DNA of 64,000 nucleotides from Riptortus pedestris (GCA_019009955.1 CM032233.1:125013001-125077000); one strand, 5' to 3'. Positions 1 through 11,423 are shown, counted from the stretch's first letter. The notes: generated by a model from the sequence alone, not told the origin. Program-made: numbers and translations.

Positions 1-502
1 TATATATATATATATATTTGTCTGTTACCACTCTAGCGGTCGCAATTTTTGTCTTATCGTTACCAAACTTGATATATAATCGTTTTATACAAAAAGAAAG
101 TTCAAGTTCGTTAACGGCTAAATCGGACAAGGGCGAGGGGGGGGGGGTTAGAGGGGGAGAATTTCGAAAATTCTTAATATCTCCGTTATTATGCGTCGGA
201 TCGAACAAGTGTATAGAACCATTCTTATTGCAAATTTAATGTTCTATAAATGTTTTTATGTACATATTTTCAATATCGTGATTATCAACTGAGATATTTG
301 CATTTTTTAGTCTTCGGTCTTCAGTAAAGCCCCGATCCTACTCATCGCATATTAACAATATTCTATTAAGTTATGAAACACTTTATTTGAAGCTTAAATA
401 CCAAATATTGTTCTCATTGAACTTTTAATATTTGAGATTAATGAAAAAACGTGACGCACGTGGGAAATCTGCTTAGTTAACGCAGCCCCTGCGTGAAGGA
501 CT
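1..502 (+). mobile_element. Family A element, 5'-truncated by window edge
   Basis: The copy starts inside the TA microsatellite. It continues with the conserved body motif TTTGTCTGTTA..CTCTAGCGGTCGC and ends with GGGAAATCTGCT followed by the CGCAGCCCCTGCG hairpin and a T run. It belongs to the subtype whose 3' half carries a CTTCAGTAAA..CCCC segment. It is non-coding; the 73-codon open frame inside it is a chance reading of the repeat. Confidence 0.8.
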
Positions 503-767
503 TTTTTTCGAGTCCAACTTGTTCTTTCGATTCTGCAGCGAGCCCATTGCTTCCCCTAAATCAATTAATTCCCTTTTGTGAAGAGTTTATTTGTTGCTCC
601 CGTAAAGCAATACGTTTCAAGCAAAACACTTGGGAAACATTTTTAGGTAACCATTACATTAGATATCAGTTGTTTTTCTCCCTCCCCCCCTTCCTGTCAG
701 GGAGGGCACTGCGGTCCTTGAGGTCTTATTGTGAACGCCTTCAATCTCCACTAGAATGTCTTTATTT
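503..767. other. No recognisable feature
   Basis: This is the spacer between two family A copies. A 98-codon open frame lies here, but its translation has no recognisable domain and no supporting context. Confidence 0.5.
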
Positions 768-1441
768 TAACAGATTTCCCTTAAGGTAAATCATCTATTT
801 AGGTCGTACTAAAAGGAAAATTTTCCTCTAATGTCCAACGATCTTACTTAAGAAATGACGAAAATGAGGTCCGTTCAAAACTATATATATTTGTCTATTA
901 CCGCTCTAGCGGTCGCAATTATTGCTTTTTCGTTACCAAACTCGATATTTAATCGTATAATGTAAAAATAATGATCAAGTTCGTTAATGGCTGAAATTCG
1001 ACCAGTGGGAGGGGTTTAGAGGGGGGATTCTCGAAATCCTAAATATCTCTGTTACCATACGTCGGATCAAAAAATTTTTATAGTATCAATCTTATTGCAA
1101 ATGTAATGGTCAATAAATATTTTTGTATAAATTTATTCTCTATCTTGAATATTAACCGAGATATTTGCATTTTCCAGTTTTCAGCCTTCAGGAAACCCCC
1201 ACTTCTACTCATGTTATATAAACAATATTCTGTTATATAGTAAACCAAATTATCCGAAGCTTAAATACCAAATATTGGTATCAAACAAAAATTGCGACCG
1301 CTAGAGCGTTAACTAGTGTTGGCAATTATTGTTTGATGGTTACCAAACTCCATGTTTAAACGTTTTATGTAAAACTAAAGTTCAAGTTAGTTAATAACTG
1401 AAATCCGACATGAAGGAGAGGGGGTTTAGAGGAGGAAATTC
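768..1441 (+). mobile_element. Family A copies, rearranged (left part)
   Basis: A degenerate left end (CAGATTTCCCTTAAGGTAAATC) is followed by the normal body. At about 1276-1312 a short stretch runs in the opposite orientation (AAATTGCGACCGCTAGAGCG). The body motif then restarts on the plus strand, so this is a fused or rearranged pair of copies. The second copy is cut at 1441 by a Merlin element and resumes at 2557. Confidence 0.7.
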
Positions 1442-2556
1442 GGGTCTTTTATAGATGCCGGCAGCCAGTGATTTGAATTGCTATTAGGTGATAACATATG
1501 ATATCAAATTATAACCTGCCAATAAATGATATAAACATGAAATGTACTAAATGTTATTTTAGGAAATGAAAAAAAAAAATAATTCAATTTCACATATTTC
1601 AAAATGTTTATAAAATTTCGATATGTCCTTTTCAAAATAACCTCAAATAGGTACTTCATTCCTATTTCTCTCTCGCCACCATAAATTTCGCATAGATATG
1701 AGTCTAACACAGATCTTGCCGTGCCACATTCAATCTTATTGCGTCACTGTGTTAGTAGTGCGCTCCTGTATCTGGGTCTTTGAATTTTTTAGAGAATGAT
1801 TTCACTGACATGTGCTTAAATCCTATAATCCTTCTTAGACTTTGGAATGGTTTGCATAACTACTCCAGACAATCTGAAATTATCATACTTTCCAGGAGAC
1901 GAGTATGAGATTCAATATTATAACCTTTAATATTTGAGAGTGCAGTTTAGTGCGGTCGGGGCACTGCAAGTAAGAAACACAACTTTCGTCTCCACACATA
2001 AACCGCCGAAAACCCACTGTTCTGGATACAGTTTTTCCCGCCATTATATTTCCGTTTTGAAAAAAGAGATTCGTCTATTTCAACTGTTAGGACCCTCGTT
2101 CCACCAAATACTATAGGTTTTATTCTAATAATAGAGTATGCACAAACCTCTCTCAATAGATTTTTTTAACCATTAATTGTATTTGTGCTCAAACCAAAAT
2201 TCATTCTTGACAGAACATCGTGGTAGTATATTGCCTTGTCCAACTGTATATGAAATATATAATTTTTTCAAAAGAAATTTTTGTAAACTCAAACCAAGTA
2301 TCTTTCCTCAGTCTAATTGTTTGCCTGCAACCTCTCAAGTGGCACATCCATCTGTCTTCCTTTTCGGATATTACAAGTTTCATCCGATGTCCGTGTCTAC
2401 ATATTCTCCTGCTATGAAGAAGTCCTCTTGTCTGAAGGAATGTGACAGCACTATTCTTGTCAGGAATATAAAATACCATATGATTTTATTTCTAAACCTT
2501 ATGTTATCACCTAATAGCAATTCAAATCACTGGCTGCCGGTATCTATAAAAGACCC
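1442..2556 (-). mobile_element. Merlin DNA transposon with ~56-bp TIRs
   Basis: Terminal inverted repeats start GGGTCTTTTATAGAT and extend about 56 bp (1442-1497 against 2501-2556) with about one mismatch. The flanking 8-mers GGAAATTC and GACAATTC look like a decayed 8-bp target duplication, as expected for Merlin. The element (about 1.1 kb) lies inside a family A copy that resumes at 2557. It carries a broken transposase on the minus strand. The near-perfect TIRs contrast with the broken gene, which suggests mobilisation in trans by an intact copy elsewhere (inference). Confidence 0.85.
1590..2479 (-). pseudogene. Merlin (ISXO2/IS1595-like) transposase pseudogene
   Basis: Read right to left, the pieces give a near-complete DDE transposase in several frames. 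The N-terminal zinc-ribbon-like part (2201-2479) contains CRHGHRMKL and WMCHLRGCRQTI, a pattern of paired Cys/His typical of the ISXO2-like N-terminus. The next piece (1947-2156) has the first catalytic Asp in VEIDES, followed by SKRKYNGG. After a stretch with frameshifts, DPDTGAHTN and then LDSYLCE (1504-1710) mark the C-terminal half. Stops and frameshifts separate the pieces, so no full protein can be made. Known family role: cut-and-paste transposition of Merlin elements. The family assignment is firm; the exact frame joins are not. Confidence 0.82.
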
Positions 2557-2856
2557 GACAATTCTTTCAAAAACATAAAATTGCAATTGTTATGTTCTAT
2601 AAATTTCATGTGCATTGTTTCATTATCTTGAATATTAACCGAGATATTTGCATTTGCATTGTGTTAAGTGGTCGGCAGAAGTCGGCCATATTCAGGACTT
2701 TCCGCCGAAAGCTAGTTCGGCCGTTTCCGTAACTGTTCGTCCCTCGTGAATTGGTTTAGAGATTCGTTACTACTGCCGTTATTAGTAGGCATATTTCTCT
2801 ATTGTAAAACTTCACGTGGGAAATCTGCTTAGTTTACGCGTCCCTGCGTGACGGAC
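2557..2856 (+). mobile_element. Family A element, right part after Merlin insertion
   Basis: The interrupted copy resumes with ATTGCAATTGTTATGTTCTA. It ends with CGTGGGAAATCTGCTTAGTTT and a slightly decayed terminal hairpin (ACGCGTCCCTGCGT). Confidence 0.8.
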
Positions 2857-2861
2857 GTTTT

Positions 2862-3056
2862 TAGTGTGTATCTCATTTATACTATGTTATACTACACAAG
2901 TGAATATAACAAAAATTACTCTATATAACAAAATAAACAACTTTTATCCTGCATAGATTGGCCGAAAAACCAATAGGAAATGAAATATCGCTATTTTTAA
3001 TTTCAGGCCTTCCTTATAACCCTCACTCCTGCCCGTCCCTAGAAATTTGAGAATTT
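2862..3056 (+). repeat. Family B repeat, partial unit
   Basis: It shares CGAAAAACCAATAGGAAATG, ATATCGCTATTTTTAATTTC and CAGGCCTTCCTTATAACC with the tandem units at 4.2-6.1 kb. Confidence 0.65.
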
Positions 3057-3061
3057 GAGTA

Positions 3062-3790
3062 ATTGTAGTTCTCGATGAAGGGAACGAGAGCTACAACTTT
3101 TCGATATCGTCCGTCTCTGAGGCGGGCAAGTAAATAGGCCATGTGGAGGATCCTCCGCCTCACAGGCGAGAAATCCTAATTCTTAATACTTCATGTTTTT
3201 TTTTTCTTCTATTTTACCATTGAAATAATAGGAAATCGGATTTAAAAAGTAAAAAGCATAAATTATTTAAAATTGTATTAAAATGTTTAACAACATTAAA
3301 TATTTTATTAACATTTTTAAGAAAAATATATCTTGTTGACTATAAATATGCTGTCGACAATGACTAGCTTACAAAAGATCAGGTAACTTTATAAATATCA
3401 AAAACAAGAACGATTCTCTAAAATATATATTTTTTTTTTTTATGGTTCTAGACAACTATGCAATCACAATAAAATTAAAAACGTATAGTGGGATTCTCCG
3501 TCTATTAGACGGAAAAAACTTTGCGTTTCATGGGATTCTCCGTCTGACTGACGGATAACTAATTCCTACTTTAAGGGATCCTCAGCCTGACAGACGGGGT
3601 ACATATTGAAAATAAATCACTTACCTTGATTTGAAGCGAAATCCCAGACGAATGATACTTCTCCGTTGAGTGGCAGGAAAGCAACTGCCGCACACGTGGT
3701 TGGGAAAACATGGTGGAAATCATAGAATGAATTCTAGCAAGGAAAAATGGTAAACCATACCCGCCTGAGAGGAGTTTGATCCCACCAACG
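3062..3790. repeat. Cluster of short GGATTCTCC hairpins in AT-rich DNA
   Basis: Repeated hairpins share a stem around TCCGTCT/AGACGGA: TCCGTCTATTAGACGGA (3497-3513), TCCGTCTGACTGACGGA (3539-3555), CTCAGCCTGACAGACGGG (3581-3598) and CGCCTCACAGGCG (about 3155-3168). Several are preceded by GGGATTCTCC or GGATCCTCC. The outer motifs CTCTGAGGCGGG (about 3115) and CCCGCCTGAGAGG (about 3760) are roughly inverted, so this may be a non-autonomous element with subterminal hairpins. The function is unknown. Confidence 0.45.
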
Positions 3791-3793
3791 GGA

Positions 3794-3831
3794 TATTTAT
3801 ATATATATATTTATATATATATATATATATA
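3794..3831. repeat. TA microsatellite
   Basis: Near-perfect (TA)n. It produces a meaningless IYIYIY open frame. Confidence 0.9.
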
Positions 3832-4149
3832 TAGAAAATCTTTACAAAAAATACAAATAAAACATACAAAACATATTACAATTTGTATATACACCGACAG
3901 GAAAGTAACAATACAAAAACTACAGAACCGTACTAACCCTACGACCATTAACAACACTAAATCAGAGAAAACTCCTAGCAGAAATTAAATCATATTAAAT
4001 TAAATTTTTTTCCATGGGTTTTTTTTAAAGCACAATTCTAGTTAATTTAGGCAATGAATATGGCCGATAGAGAAGCTTAAGTCTGCTTCAAAAGATTCCC
4101 AATTACCGGAATGTTACAATAAAATCTCTAAAGCCCACGTTTTATAAAT

Positions 4150-6185
4150 ATATGTTAGTAAGCTCATCTAGTCAAGTTCACTTCCGCTATAGGTTTTAGC
4201 GAATTATATCGTTTATTAATTCGGTATAGGAAAAAAAAAAGTGTTTATAACAAAAGTTACTCTAAATCACCAAATAAAACAACTTTTGTTATGTTATTCC
4301 CAAACCATTAAGAAACAAAATATCGCTATTTTTAATTTCTGGCTTCCCTTATAACCCCCACTCTTGCCCCTCCCTAGAAATGTTGGTATGGCTTTGTTAT
4401 AATGAAAGCGTTAGTGCTAATACACTTACCGAGTTTTATTTATTGCGGTTGGGTCTTTTGTGCCAAAAAAAATTGTTGACTCCCGCTATAGTTGTTAGTT
4501 TATAACTCATTTACACTTATGTATACGACAAAAGTGTACATAACAAAAGTTACTCTAAATAACAAAATAAATTACTTCCAGTTATGTGCATGTTTGCCGA
4601 TAAAAACAATAGGAAACAACTATCGCTATTTTAATTTTCAGGCCTCACTTATAAACCCCACTCCTGTTCGTCTTAGAGAATATTAATATAGCCTAAAGTC
4701 TTACGTTGGGGCTAGTAAGTAATAGACATACCAACGTTTCATTAAAATTCGGTTCAGCCGTTTATGCGTGAAAAGGTTAGAAACCAGGCCTCACTTATAC
4801 AAACCCCCACTCCCGTTCTAACCTAAAAATGTTAATATAAGATAATAATCATGGAAGAATTAATGCTAATTGACATACTGAGATTCTGTAAGTTCGGTTT
4901 ACTCGTTAGCGCTCAACGGAATCGTTGTCACCACTCTTTTGTTTATAGAGTATATCTCGTTTATACTTTGTTAAAAGACAAAAAATGAATATGACAACAG
5001 TAACTCTAAATAACAAAATAAACAAACTTTTGTTCATGTTCATAATTGCCGAAAATGCAATAAGAAACGAAATACCGCTATTTTTAAATTCAGGCCTTCC
5101 TTATATCCCCCACTCCTGACCGTCTCTTGAAATGTTAGTATTGCTTATTTATAAGGAAGGCGGTAATGCTAATTCACATACCGACGGTTTGGTTTAGTTC
5201 GGTTGAGTCTTTTGTGCCAAATAAAATTGTGGACTCCCGCTATAGTTTTTTCTACTTCCGTATACGGCAAAAGTGTATATAACACAAAGTTACTGTAAAA
5301 TAACTAAAATAAACAAATATTTTTTGTAGGCATCTTTGCTGAATAAGAAATAGGGAAACGAAATATCGCTATTTTTAATTTCAGGCCTCCCCTATAAACC
5401 CCCACTTCTGCCAGTCTCTAGAAATGTTAGTATGGCTTATTATTAAGGAAGGCGTTAGTACTAATTCACATACCGAGTTTGGTTTAGTTCGGTTGAGTCT
5501 TTTTTGTGCCTAATAAATAGTTGACTCCCGCTAAAGTTTTTAGCGTATAACTCACTTTATACTTCCTTATACGAAAAAGTGCATCTAACAAAAAGTTACC
5601 TCTAAATTACAAAATACACAACTTTTGTACTGGGCATATTTGCTGAAAAAGCAATAGGAACCGAAATATCGCTATTTTTTAATTCAGGGATCCATTATAA
5701 CCCCCACTCCTGCCCGTCCCATAGAAATGTTGGTATATGGCTTGTTACAATGAGAAGGCGCCACTGCTAATACACCATATCGAGTTTTATTTAGTTAGGT
5801 TGAGTCTTTTTTGGCAATTCTATTGTTGACTCCCGCTATAATTTATAGCGTATAACGCCATTAAACCTTCGGTATACGACAAAAGAGTATATAAACAAAA
5901 GTTACTCTAAATAACAAAATAACCACCTTTTGTTATATGCATATTTGCCGAAAAACCAATAGGGAACGAAATATCGCTATTTTTTAATTTCAGGTCTCCC
6001 TTATAACCCCTACCTCCTGTTCGTCTCAGAGAATATTAATATAGCCTAAAGTCTAAGTTGGAATTGTAGTAATATACATACCAACTTTCATAAAATTCGG
6101 TTAAGCCGTTTATGCGTGAAAACGGTAACAAACAAATCAAACCAAAAAAACAAATAAACAAACAAACAAACAAACAGACACCAAA
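4150..6185 (+). repeat. Family B tandem array (~300-bp units) with CAAA tail
   Basis: At least six diverged direct units are spaced about 290-307 bp apart, with one shortened step of about 145 bp. This can be tracked by the motif CCTTATAACCCCCACTCCTG near 4340, 4640, 4785, 5092, 5383, 5686 and 5991. Each unit also carries ACAAAAGTTACTCTAAATAA and ATATCGCTATTTTTAATTTC. The array ends with TTCGGTTAAGCCGTTTATGC and a (CAAA)n tail at about 6125-6180. Such tails are common at the 3' ends of insect RTE-type LINEs and their derivatives, so a retroelement origin is likely but unproven. No coding frame is retained. Confidence 0.6.
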
Positions 6186-6464
6186 GAAACCAAAATGCAA
6201 GTAATGGTGTTCTATGACATAGTGAAACGAAAAGTCTATCGTTGAAATTTCGCGAAAAAATTCAATGTATAGACAGAGGTTACATTATTATATATATTTT
6301 GAATATATATATATTTATTGGTCATACTTGTAAATTATTTATGTAAAATTTAATTGTAACTCTACAAATGTCATGTGCTATGCTAACTTGCTGGGGACAT
6401 GCAGAAAACTAATAAACGGCCTTCTTATAAAGGTACTATAGGAAGGAAACAAATAAAAAAAAAA

Positions 6465-6605
6465 ATACATATATATATATGACGTACCTCATTTTCGTCA
6501 TCTTCTGGGCAGGATCGATGGACATTAGAAGAAATATTTGGAAAGTCGCGTCACGAATACAACCTGAATAGCATATTTCCCTGGGGGTAAATATGCTAAT
6601 ACACA
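6465..6605 (-). mobile_element. Family A left-end fragment
   Basis: A short TA run is followed by CCTCATTTTCGTCATCTTCT, GGATCGATGGACATT and a decayed terminal palindrome. Confidence 0.65.
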
Positions 6606-7669
6606 GAAGCTTAATGATAGCCGACGCTCTTGGAGTCATACGCCTCCAGCCTATTTTATTAAAGCCTACTCTACCTCTTTTATTTCTTTTTTTTTGTTTG
6701 TTTTTCCTATATCCCTGTTTCGAGTGAATTCAATCTACTCTCGTTTTAATCTCATTTTATTTCAATTGCTTTTTATGAAGGTTTAAAAGTATCCCAGCGA
6801 GCATTACTAGTTGCAGTCCATTCTGAAAGCACTTATTAATTTCAAGTATCCACTTCACTTATGTTGGATGAGATCAGTACTCTGAATGGTGCTATTGTTA
6901 TGTAGCTCCCATTGTTCTAGGGATAAATAAATCTCCCTAACTCTTCTATATGCATGAATGGATATTTTTCTCATCTTCCTAAAAATTAACCTTTCAACCT
7001 TTTCCACCGTTCAGAACGAACTAATCTATGCCACTTTTTGAAAAAAAAAATACTAAAACTAAGCGCCCTTTTAGTGGTAAAGGAAAGACAACCGCAGTAC
7101 TTTCATGTTTGGTAATTTCTCTGAAACTCGAAACTTCTATTCAATGATTAAACAGATGTTGAATAAAAATCAAAAACTAGCGAATCATCTATAAAAAAAT
7201 TCGACTCGCATAAAGTAAGCAGAATTCCCCCGCGAAGTTTTACAATGGATAAACCTAATTACTGGTAACAATTAACACCACCATGAATAACGAGTTAGTA
7301 AATAAATATAAATTGAGAAATGATTCCGTCAATTTTAATTTTAATCAAAACAGGAAGCGTCTGAATTATAAAAAAAGAGGTCAGCCAACCTCTCAGTGCT
7401 GAATAGATAGATAAAAATATTCTTGATCGGAAAGAAAAACAATTATTGAAATAAATCTGACTGTACTATATTAATTGTAATGGAAACTATTTATTAATAA
7501 ATAATATGTTAATATAAATAAATAATATATAATGAATTAGAATAATCTCAATCACCCTAATTTTAGAAATCCAAAATCAAAATACGGGGGGGAGCCATCG
7601 GAACATATTTGCATGTATCTCATCTAGAAAAGATTAGTTGAACACAATATTTTGTATTTTGGCTTGAAA
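6606..7669. other. AT-rich stretch without recognisable gene
   Basis: No open frame with recognisable coding character, no RNA gene and no clear repeat boundary was seen. Confidence 0.5.
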
Positions 7670-7800
7670 TAAGACGGTTAATGATATATTAGCTTCTTCT
7701 TGACGTGCGATGACTGAAAGCGGTCGTATACTGAAGGCTGAAATCTAAAAAAATTCCAATATCTCGGTTAGCATTGAAGATAGAGAAAACAAGGATAAAA
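7670..7800 (-). mobile_element. Family A fragment
   Basis: It contains the GGCTGAAATCTAAAAA and AATATCTCGGTTAGCATTGA blocks of the A body. The rest of this copy may be the segment at 8755-8955, separated by A-rich DNA. Confidence 0.55.
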
Positions 7801-7859
7801 CTACATTTATATTTTTATTTATTTATTTTGATTTTAATTTGGAACAGTTCTGCAAGCGA

Positions 7860-8290
7860 GGCGATATTGCTCATTAAAAAAACAAAAACAAAAAATAACA
7901 TGCATATAAACAAAAATGCAAACTGAAAATAGTAACAAGGAAAAAATTACACATACAAACTAAGAACGCAAACCAAAAAACAAAACGCAATAAATAAAGT
8001 ACGCAACAAATAAAATAAACAAATACAGGAAGACTAAATAAAATCTCAATAAATAACAGAACGCAATTCAAACAATGTATATAAACAAAATTCAAAACTG
8101 AAAATAGTAAACAAGAAAAACTCAAACAATAAATACACTAAGAACGCAGTCAAATAGCAAAACGCAACAAAATAACAGAACCGCAGACTAACATAACCAA
8201 CTCCAACTAAAATAACAGAACGCAGAATCAAATAATCAAAAATCAACTAAATAACAGAACGCATAGCAAAAATATACAAAATGTATGTAA
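7860..8290. repeat. A-rich degenerate tandem repeat
   Basis: A unit of roughly 180 bp is duplicated. Both copies hold CTGAAAATAGTAA, CTAAGAACGCA and variants of AATAACAGAACGCA. It is non-coding; the 60-80-residue aromatic-rich minus-strand frames are low-complexity artefacts. Confidence 0.55.
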
Positions 8291-8588
8291 TCCAAAGAGG
8301 ACAAAAAACAAAAATCAACGAGGATAAACAAAAATAAAACAAAAACAAAACATTAAAATTCAAAAACAAAAAATCTTGTAAGGGAAACTAGATAATTAAA
8401 AAATCCCTATAAAGACTAATAAAATTATACGTAAACAAGTTATAATAGATTTTCAATTGGTTAAAAAACAAGACTAAAAATCAAATAAATAAAAATTTGT
8501 ATGAACCAAAAAATTGAACAGATTTAAAATTTTTAATATCTTAAAATAATTACAATCATAAGCTTCACTTCTTTCTAACATAAAATAA

Positions 8589-8717
8589 CCACACACACAC
8601 AACACACACACCACACACAAAACACCACCACCACACACACATCACACACACACACACACAGTACACACACGTACTTGCACCACACTCAAAACACCAAACA
8701 CACACATACACATACAG
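8589..8717. repeat. CA/AC microsatellite
   Basis: Imperfect (AC)n with ACC interruptions. Confidence 0.85.
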
Positions 8718-8754
8718 TAAAACAGTTTAGCTGGAGTTTAGCATTTATAGAACA

Positions 8755-8955
8755 ATAAGTTTTCAATAATTTAGGTTTTAAACAATTTTTCGATTTGACT
8801 TATAATAACGGAGATATTATGAATTTTAGAAATTCCCCTAACCCCCCCCTCCTCCCACTGGCCCGATTTCAGCCGTTGAAGAACTTGTTCTTTAGTTTTA
8901 CATAAAAAGTTTAAATATCGAGTTTAAAACGATCAAACAATCCCTCTCTATTGTG
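8755..8955 (-). mobile_element. Family A fragment
   Basis: It carries TTCGATTTGACTTATAATAA, the CCCCCCTCCTCCCACTGGCC block, TTTCAGCCGTT and AAATATCGAGTTT in minus-strand order. Confidence 0.7.
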
Positions 8956-8964
8956 TGAAACGCC

Positions 8965-9247
8965 ATTATTAATTCAAATCCCTGCTAATTTACAAACCGA
9001 TTGTTTTTTTGGTTCCGTTCAGTCTTTTGTGCCTAATTAAAAGTGTTGACTTCCGCTATAGCTTATCCCATTTATACTTCGGTACAACACACAATTGTAT
9101 ATAAATAAACAACTTTCGTCATGTGAAACTTTGCCAAAAAACCAATAAGCCGAAATATCGCAATTTTTCATGCAATGCCACCCTTATAACCTCCCATCCC
9201 GATCTTTCAGAGGATTTTTGTATGGCCTAGAGTCTAAGTTGAATTAG
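8965..9247 (+). repeat. Family B partial unit
   Basis: It shares TCAGTCTTTTGTGCC, GTTGACTTCCGCTATAG and CCCTTATAACCTCCCATCCC with the 4.2-6.1 kb array. Confidence 0.6.
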
Positions 9248-9297
9248 CAGAGAGAGAGAGGAGAGAGAGAGGAGGAGAGGAGAGAAGAGTAGAGATG

Positions 9298-9331
<34 letters not shown>

Positions 9332-9609
9332 GGAGAGAGAGAGAGGGAGTGAGAGATGAGGTGAGAATGGAGAGAGGGAGAGAGAGAGAGAGAGAAGAGG
9401 GAGAGAGAGAGAGGAGGGAGAGAGAGGGAGAGTGAGAGAGGAGAGAGAGAGAGGGAGGAGAGGAAGAGAGAGTGAGAAGAGAGGAGAGAGGAGAGAGGGA
9501 GAGAGAGAGAGATCGAGGAAGAGAGAGAGAGAGAGAGAGAGAGTGAGAGGAGAGAGGGAGAGAGAGGGAGTGAGTGAGCGCGAGGGAAGAGAGAGAGAGA
9601 GAGAGGAGC

Positions 9610-9654
<45 letters not shown>

Positions 9655-9716
9655 CAGAGAGAGGAGAGAGAGAGAGAGAGAGAGATAGGCGAGAGAAGAG
9701 AGAGAGAAGAGAGAGA

Positions 9717-9782
<66 letters not shown>

Positions 9783-9899
9783 GCGAAGAGATGAGAGAGG
9801 GAGAGAGAGAGAGAGAGGGGGAAATGGGGAGAGAGAGAGTGAGAGGAGAGAGAGAGAGAGAGAGAGAGAGACTAGAGAGAGAGCGAGTGAGAGCGAGTG

Positions 9900-9943
<44 letters not shown>

Positions 9944-10033
9944 AAGGGGAGAGAGAGAGACGGGAGAGGGAGAGAGAGAGAATGGAGAGGGAGAGGGGGA
10001 GAGAGAGACTGAAGGAGAGAGAGAGACAGAGAG
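9248..10033. repeat. GA-rich microsatellite tract (~0.8 kb)
   Basis: Imperfect (GA)n with GGA, GTGA and GCGA interruptions. It ends exactly where a family A left-end fragment begins. The long RERERE open frames in it are pure repeat artefacts. Confidence 0.95.
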
Positions 10034-10143
10034 AGTCCTCATTTTATCCATCTTTTGGGTAGGATCGATGTTCGTTTGAATAAATTTTTCGATAATTGTG
10101 CCATGAGTACAACCTAAATAGCTGATTTTCCTTAAGGGAAATC
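10034..10143 (-). mobile_element. Family A left-end fragment beside the GA tract
   Basis: TCCTCATTTTATCCATCTTT, GTAGGATCGATG and the terminal palindrome TTTTCCTTAAGGGAAATC are all present. The GA tract occupies the place where the TA run normally sits. Confidence 0.75.
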
Positions 10144-10692
10144 TCTTAAAATAATGCCCTTATGTTGAACATACGTGTAAGGGGAAGGAATGGGAAGTTT
10201 AATTCTAAATGCTCTAGATCCCAACCGGATACTAACGGCTGGCTGAATTAGAATCAGCCATTAGGGATACTAAATGGGTAATTATAATGCTCCTTGGGGT
10301 AAAGCAAATATACAGGGGAGGAATGATTCTATAAATGCATTTTTATTCTTCCTTCTCTGAAATTTAATTTCCATGATACTCTTAGAAATAAGAGAGAGGA
10401 TTAAATTAAATTCAATATTATTGCAATCCTTGATAAGTTGAAATTGCCCCGATAATATTGAAATTCAAATCGGGTCCAATTAAAAGAATAAATATTTTTT
10501 TTAAATATAAGATTCTAGAAAAAATTAATTTGATTTACTAATATGGGTAAATGAAATAAATTAAAATTTTTTGCTAGGTCCTTATATTTTTTTAGAATCG
10601 CTCAAAGGAAACTCAATTGGTACATTTTTAGCAGGTATTCAACTTTTAAATAACGGTGTCAAATCTCGCCTATTCGAAAGATTTTAAATATT
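10144..10692. other. No recognisable gene
   Basis: Mixed-composition DNA, then AT-rich DNA. It includes a short imperfect inverted pair near 10233-10265 (GGCTGGCTGAATT / AATCAGCCATTAG). No coding or RNA gene was recognised. Confidence 0.45.
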
Positions 10693-11332
10693 AGCAGATT
10701 TCACTTAAGGGAAATCAGCTATTGAGGTCGTACTCATGAAGCGAGTTTTGGTAAATTTCTTCAAATGTCCATCGATCCTACCCAGGAGATGTCGAAAATG
10801 AGTTCCGTTCAAAATTATATATATATAGATATATATATTGTATTTGTCTGTTAACGCTCTAGCGGTCGCAATTTTTGTTTGATCGTTGCCAAACTCGGAA
10901 TTTAATCGTTTTATGTAAAAAGGAAGATCAAGTTCGTTAATGGCTGAACTCGGACAAGTGAGAGGGGGGGTTTAGAGGGGGGAATTTTTGAAAATTCAAA
11001 ATATCTCCGTTATTATGCATCGAATCGAAGAATTGTATTGAATCAATCTTATTGCAAATTAAATTTACTATAAATATTGTTCTATACATTTATTCTGTAT
11101 CTTGAATATTAACCGAGATATTTGGATTTGTATTCTGTGCGTGGTCGGCAGAATTCGGCTATGTTCGGGACTATCCGCCGAGAGCTCTGGCGGCCGTTTC
11201 CGTAAACTGTTCGTCCCTCGTGAATAAGTTTAGAGATCCCTTACTACTACAGGTGTTATCGGGCAGATTTCTTGACTGTAAAACTTCACGTGGGAAATCT
11301 GCTTAGTTTACGCAGCTCCTGCGTGACGGACT
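10693..11332 (+). mobile_element. Family A element, complete
   Basis: The left end is AGCAGATTTCACTTAAGGGA. Then come GGTCGTACTCATGA, CCATCGATCCTACCCAGGAG, a short TA run, TGTCTGTTAACGCTC, the G-rich GAGAGGGGGGGTTTAGAGG block and CTTGAATATTAACCGAGATA. The right end is CACGTGGGAAATCTGCT plus the hairpin ACGCAGCTCCTGCGT and GACGGACTTT. It is non-coding, about 640 bp. Confidence 0.85.
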
Positions 11333-11423
11333 TTAATCCCGTCACGCTGGGACGAGTTAGGAGGACGTTCTTTACGTTTTCAGAAATTTCAGCTTCAATT
11401 ACCGGAATAGGTGAAAAAAACAT

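Noticed and set aside
3776..3988. 70-codon frame with an IYIYIY run
   Set aside because: It starts in a TA microsatellite and continues in A-rich DNA without coding character.
9432..10079. Open frames of 60-120 codons rich in Arg and Glu
   Set aside because: They are translations of (GA)n microsatellite in several frames at once; no unique sequence.
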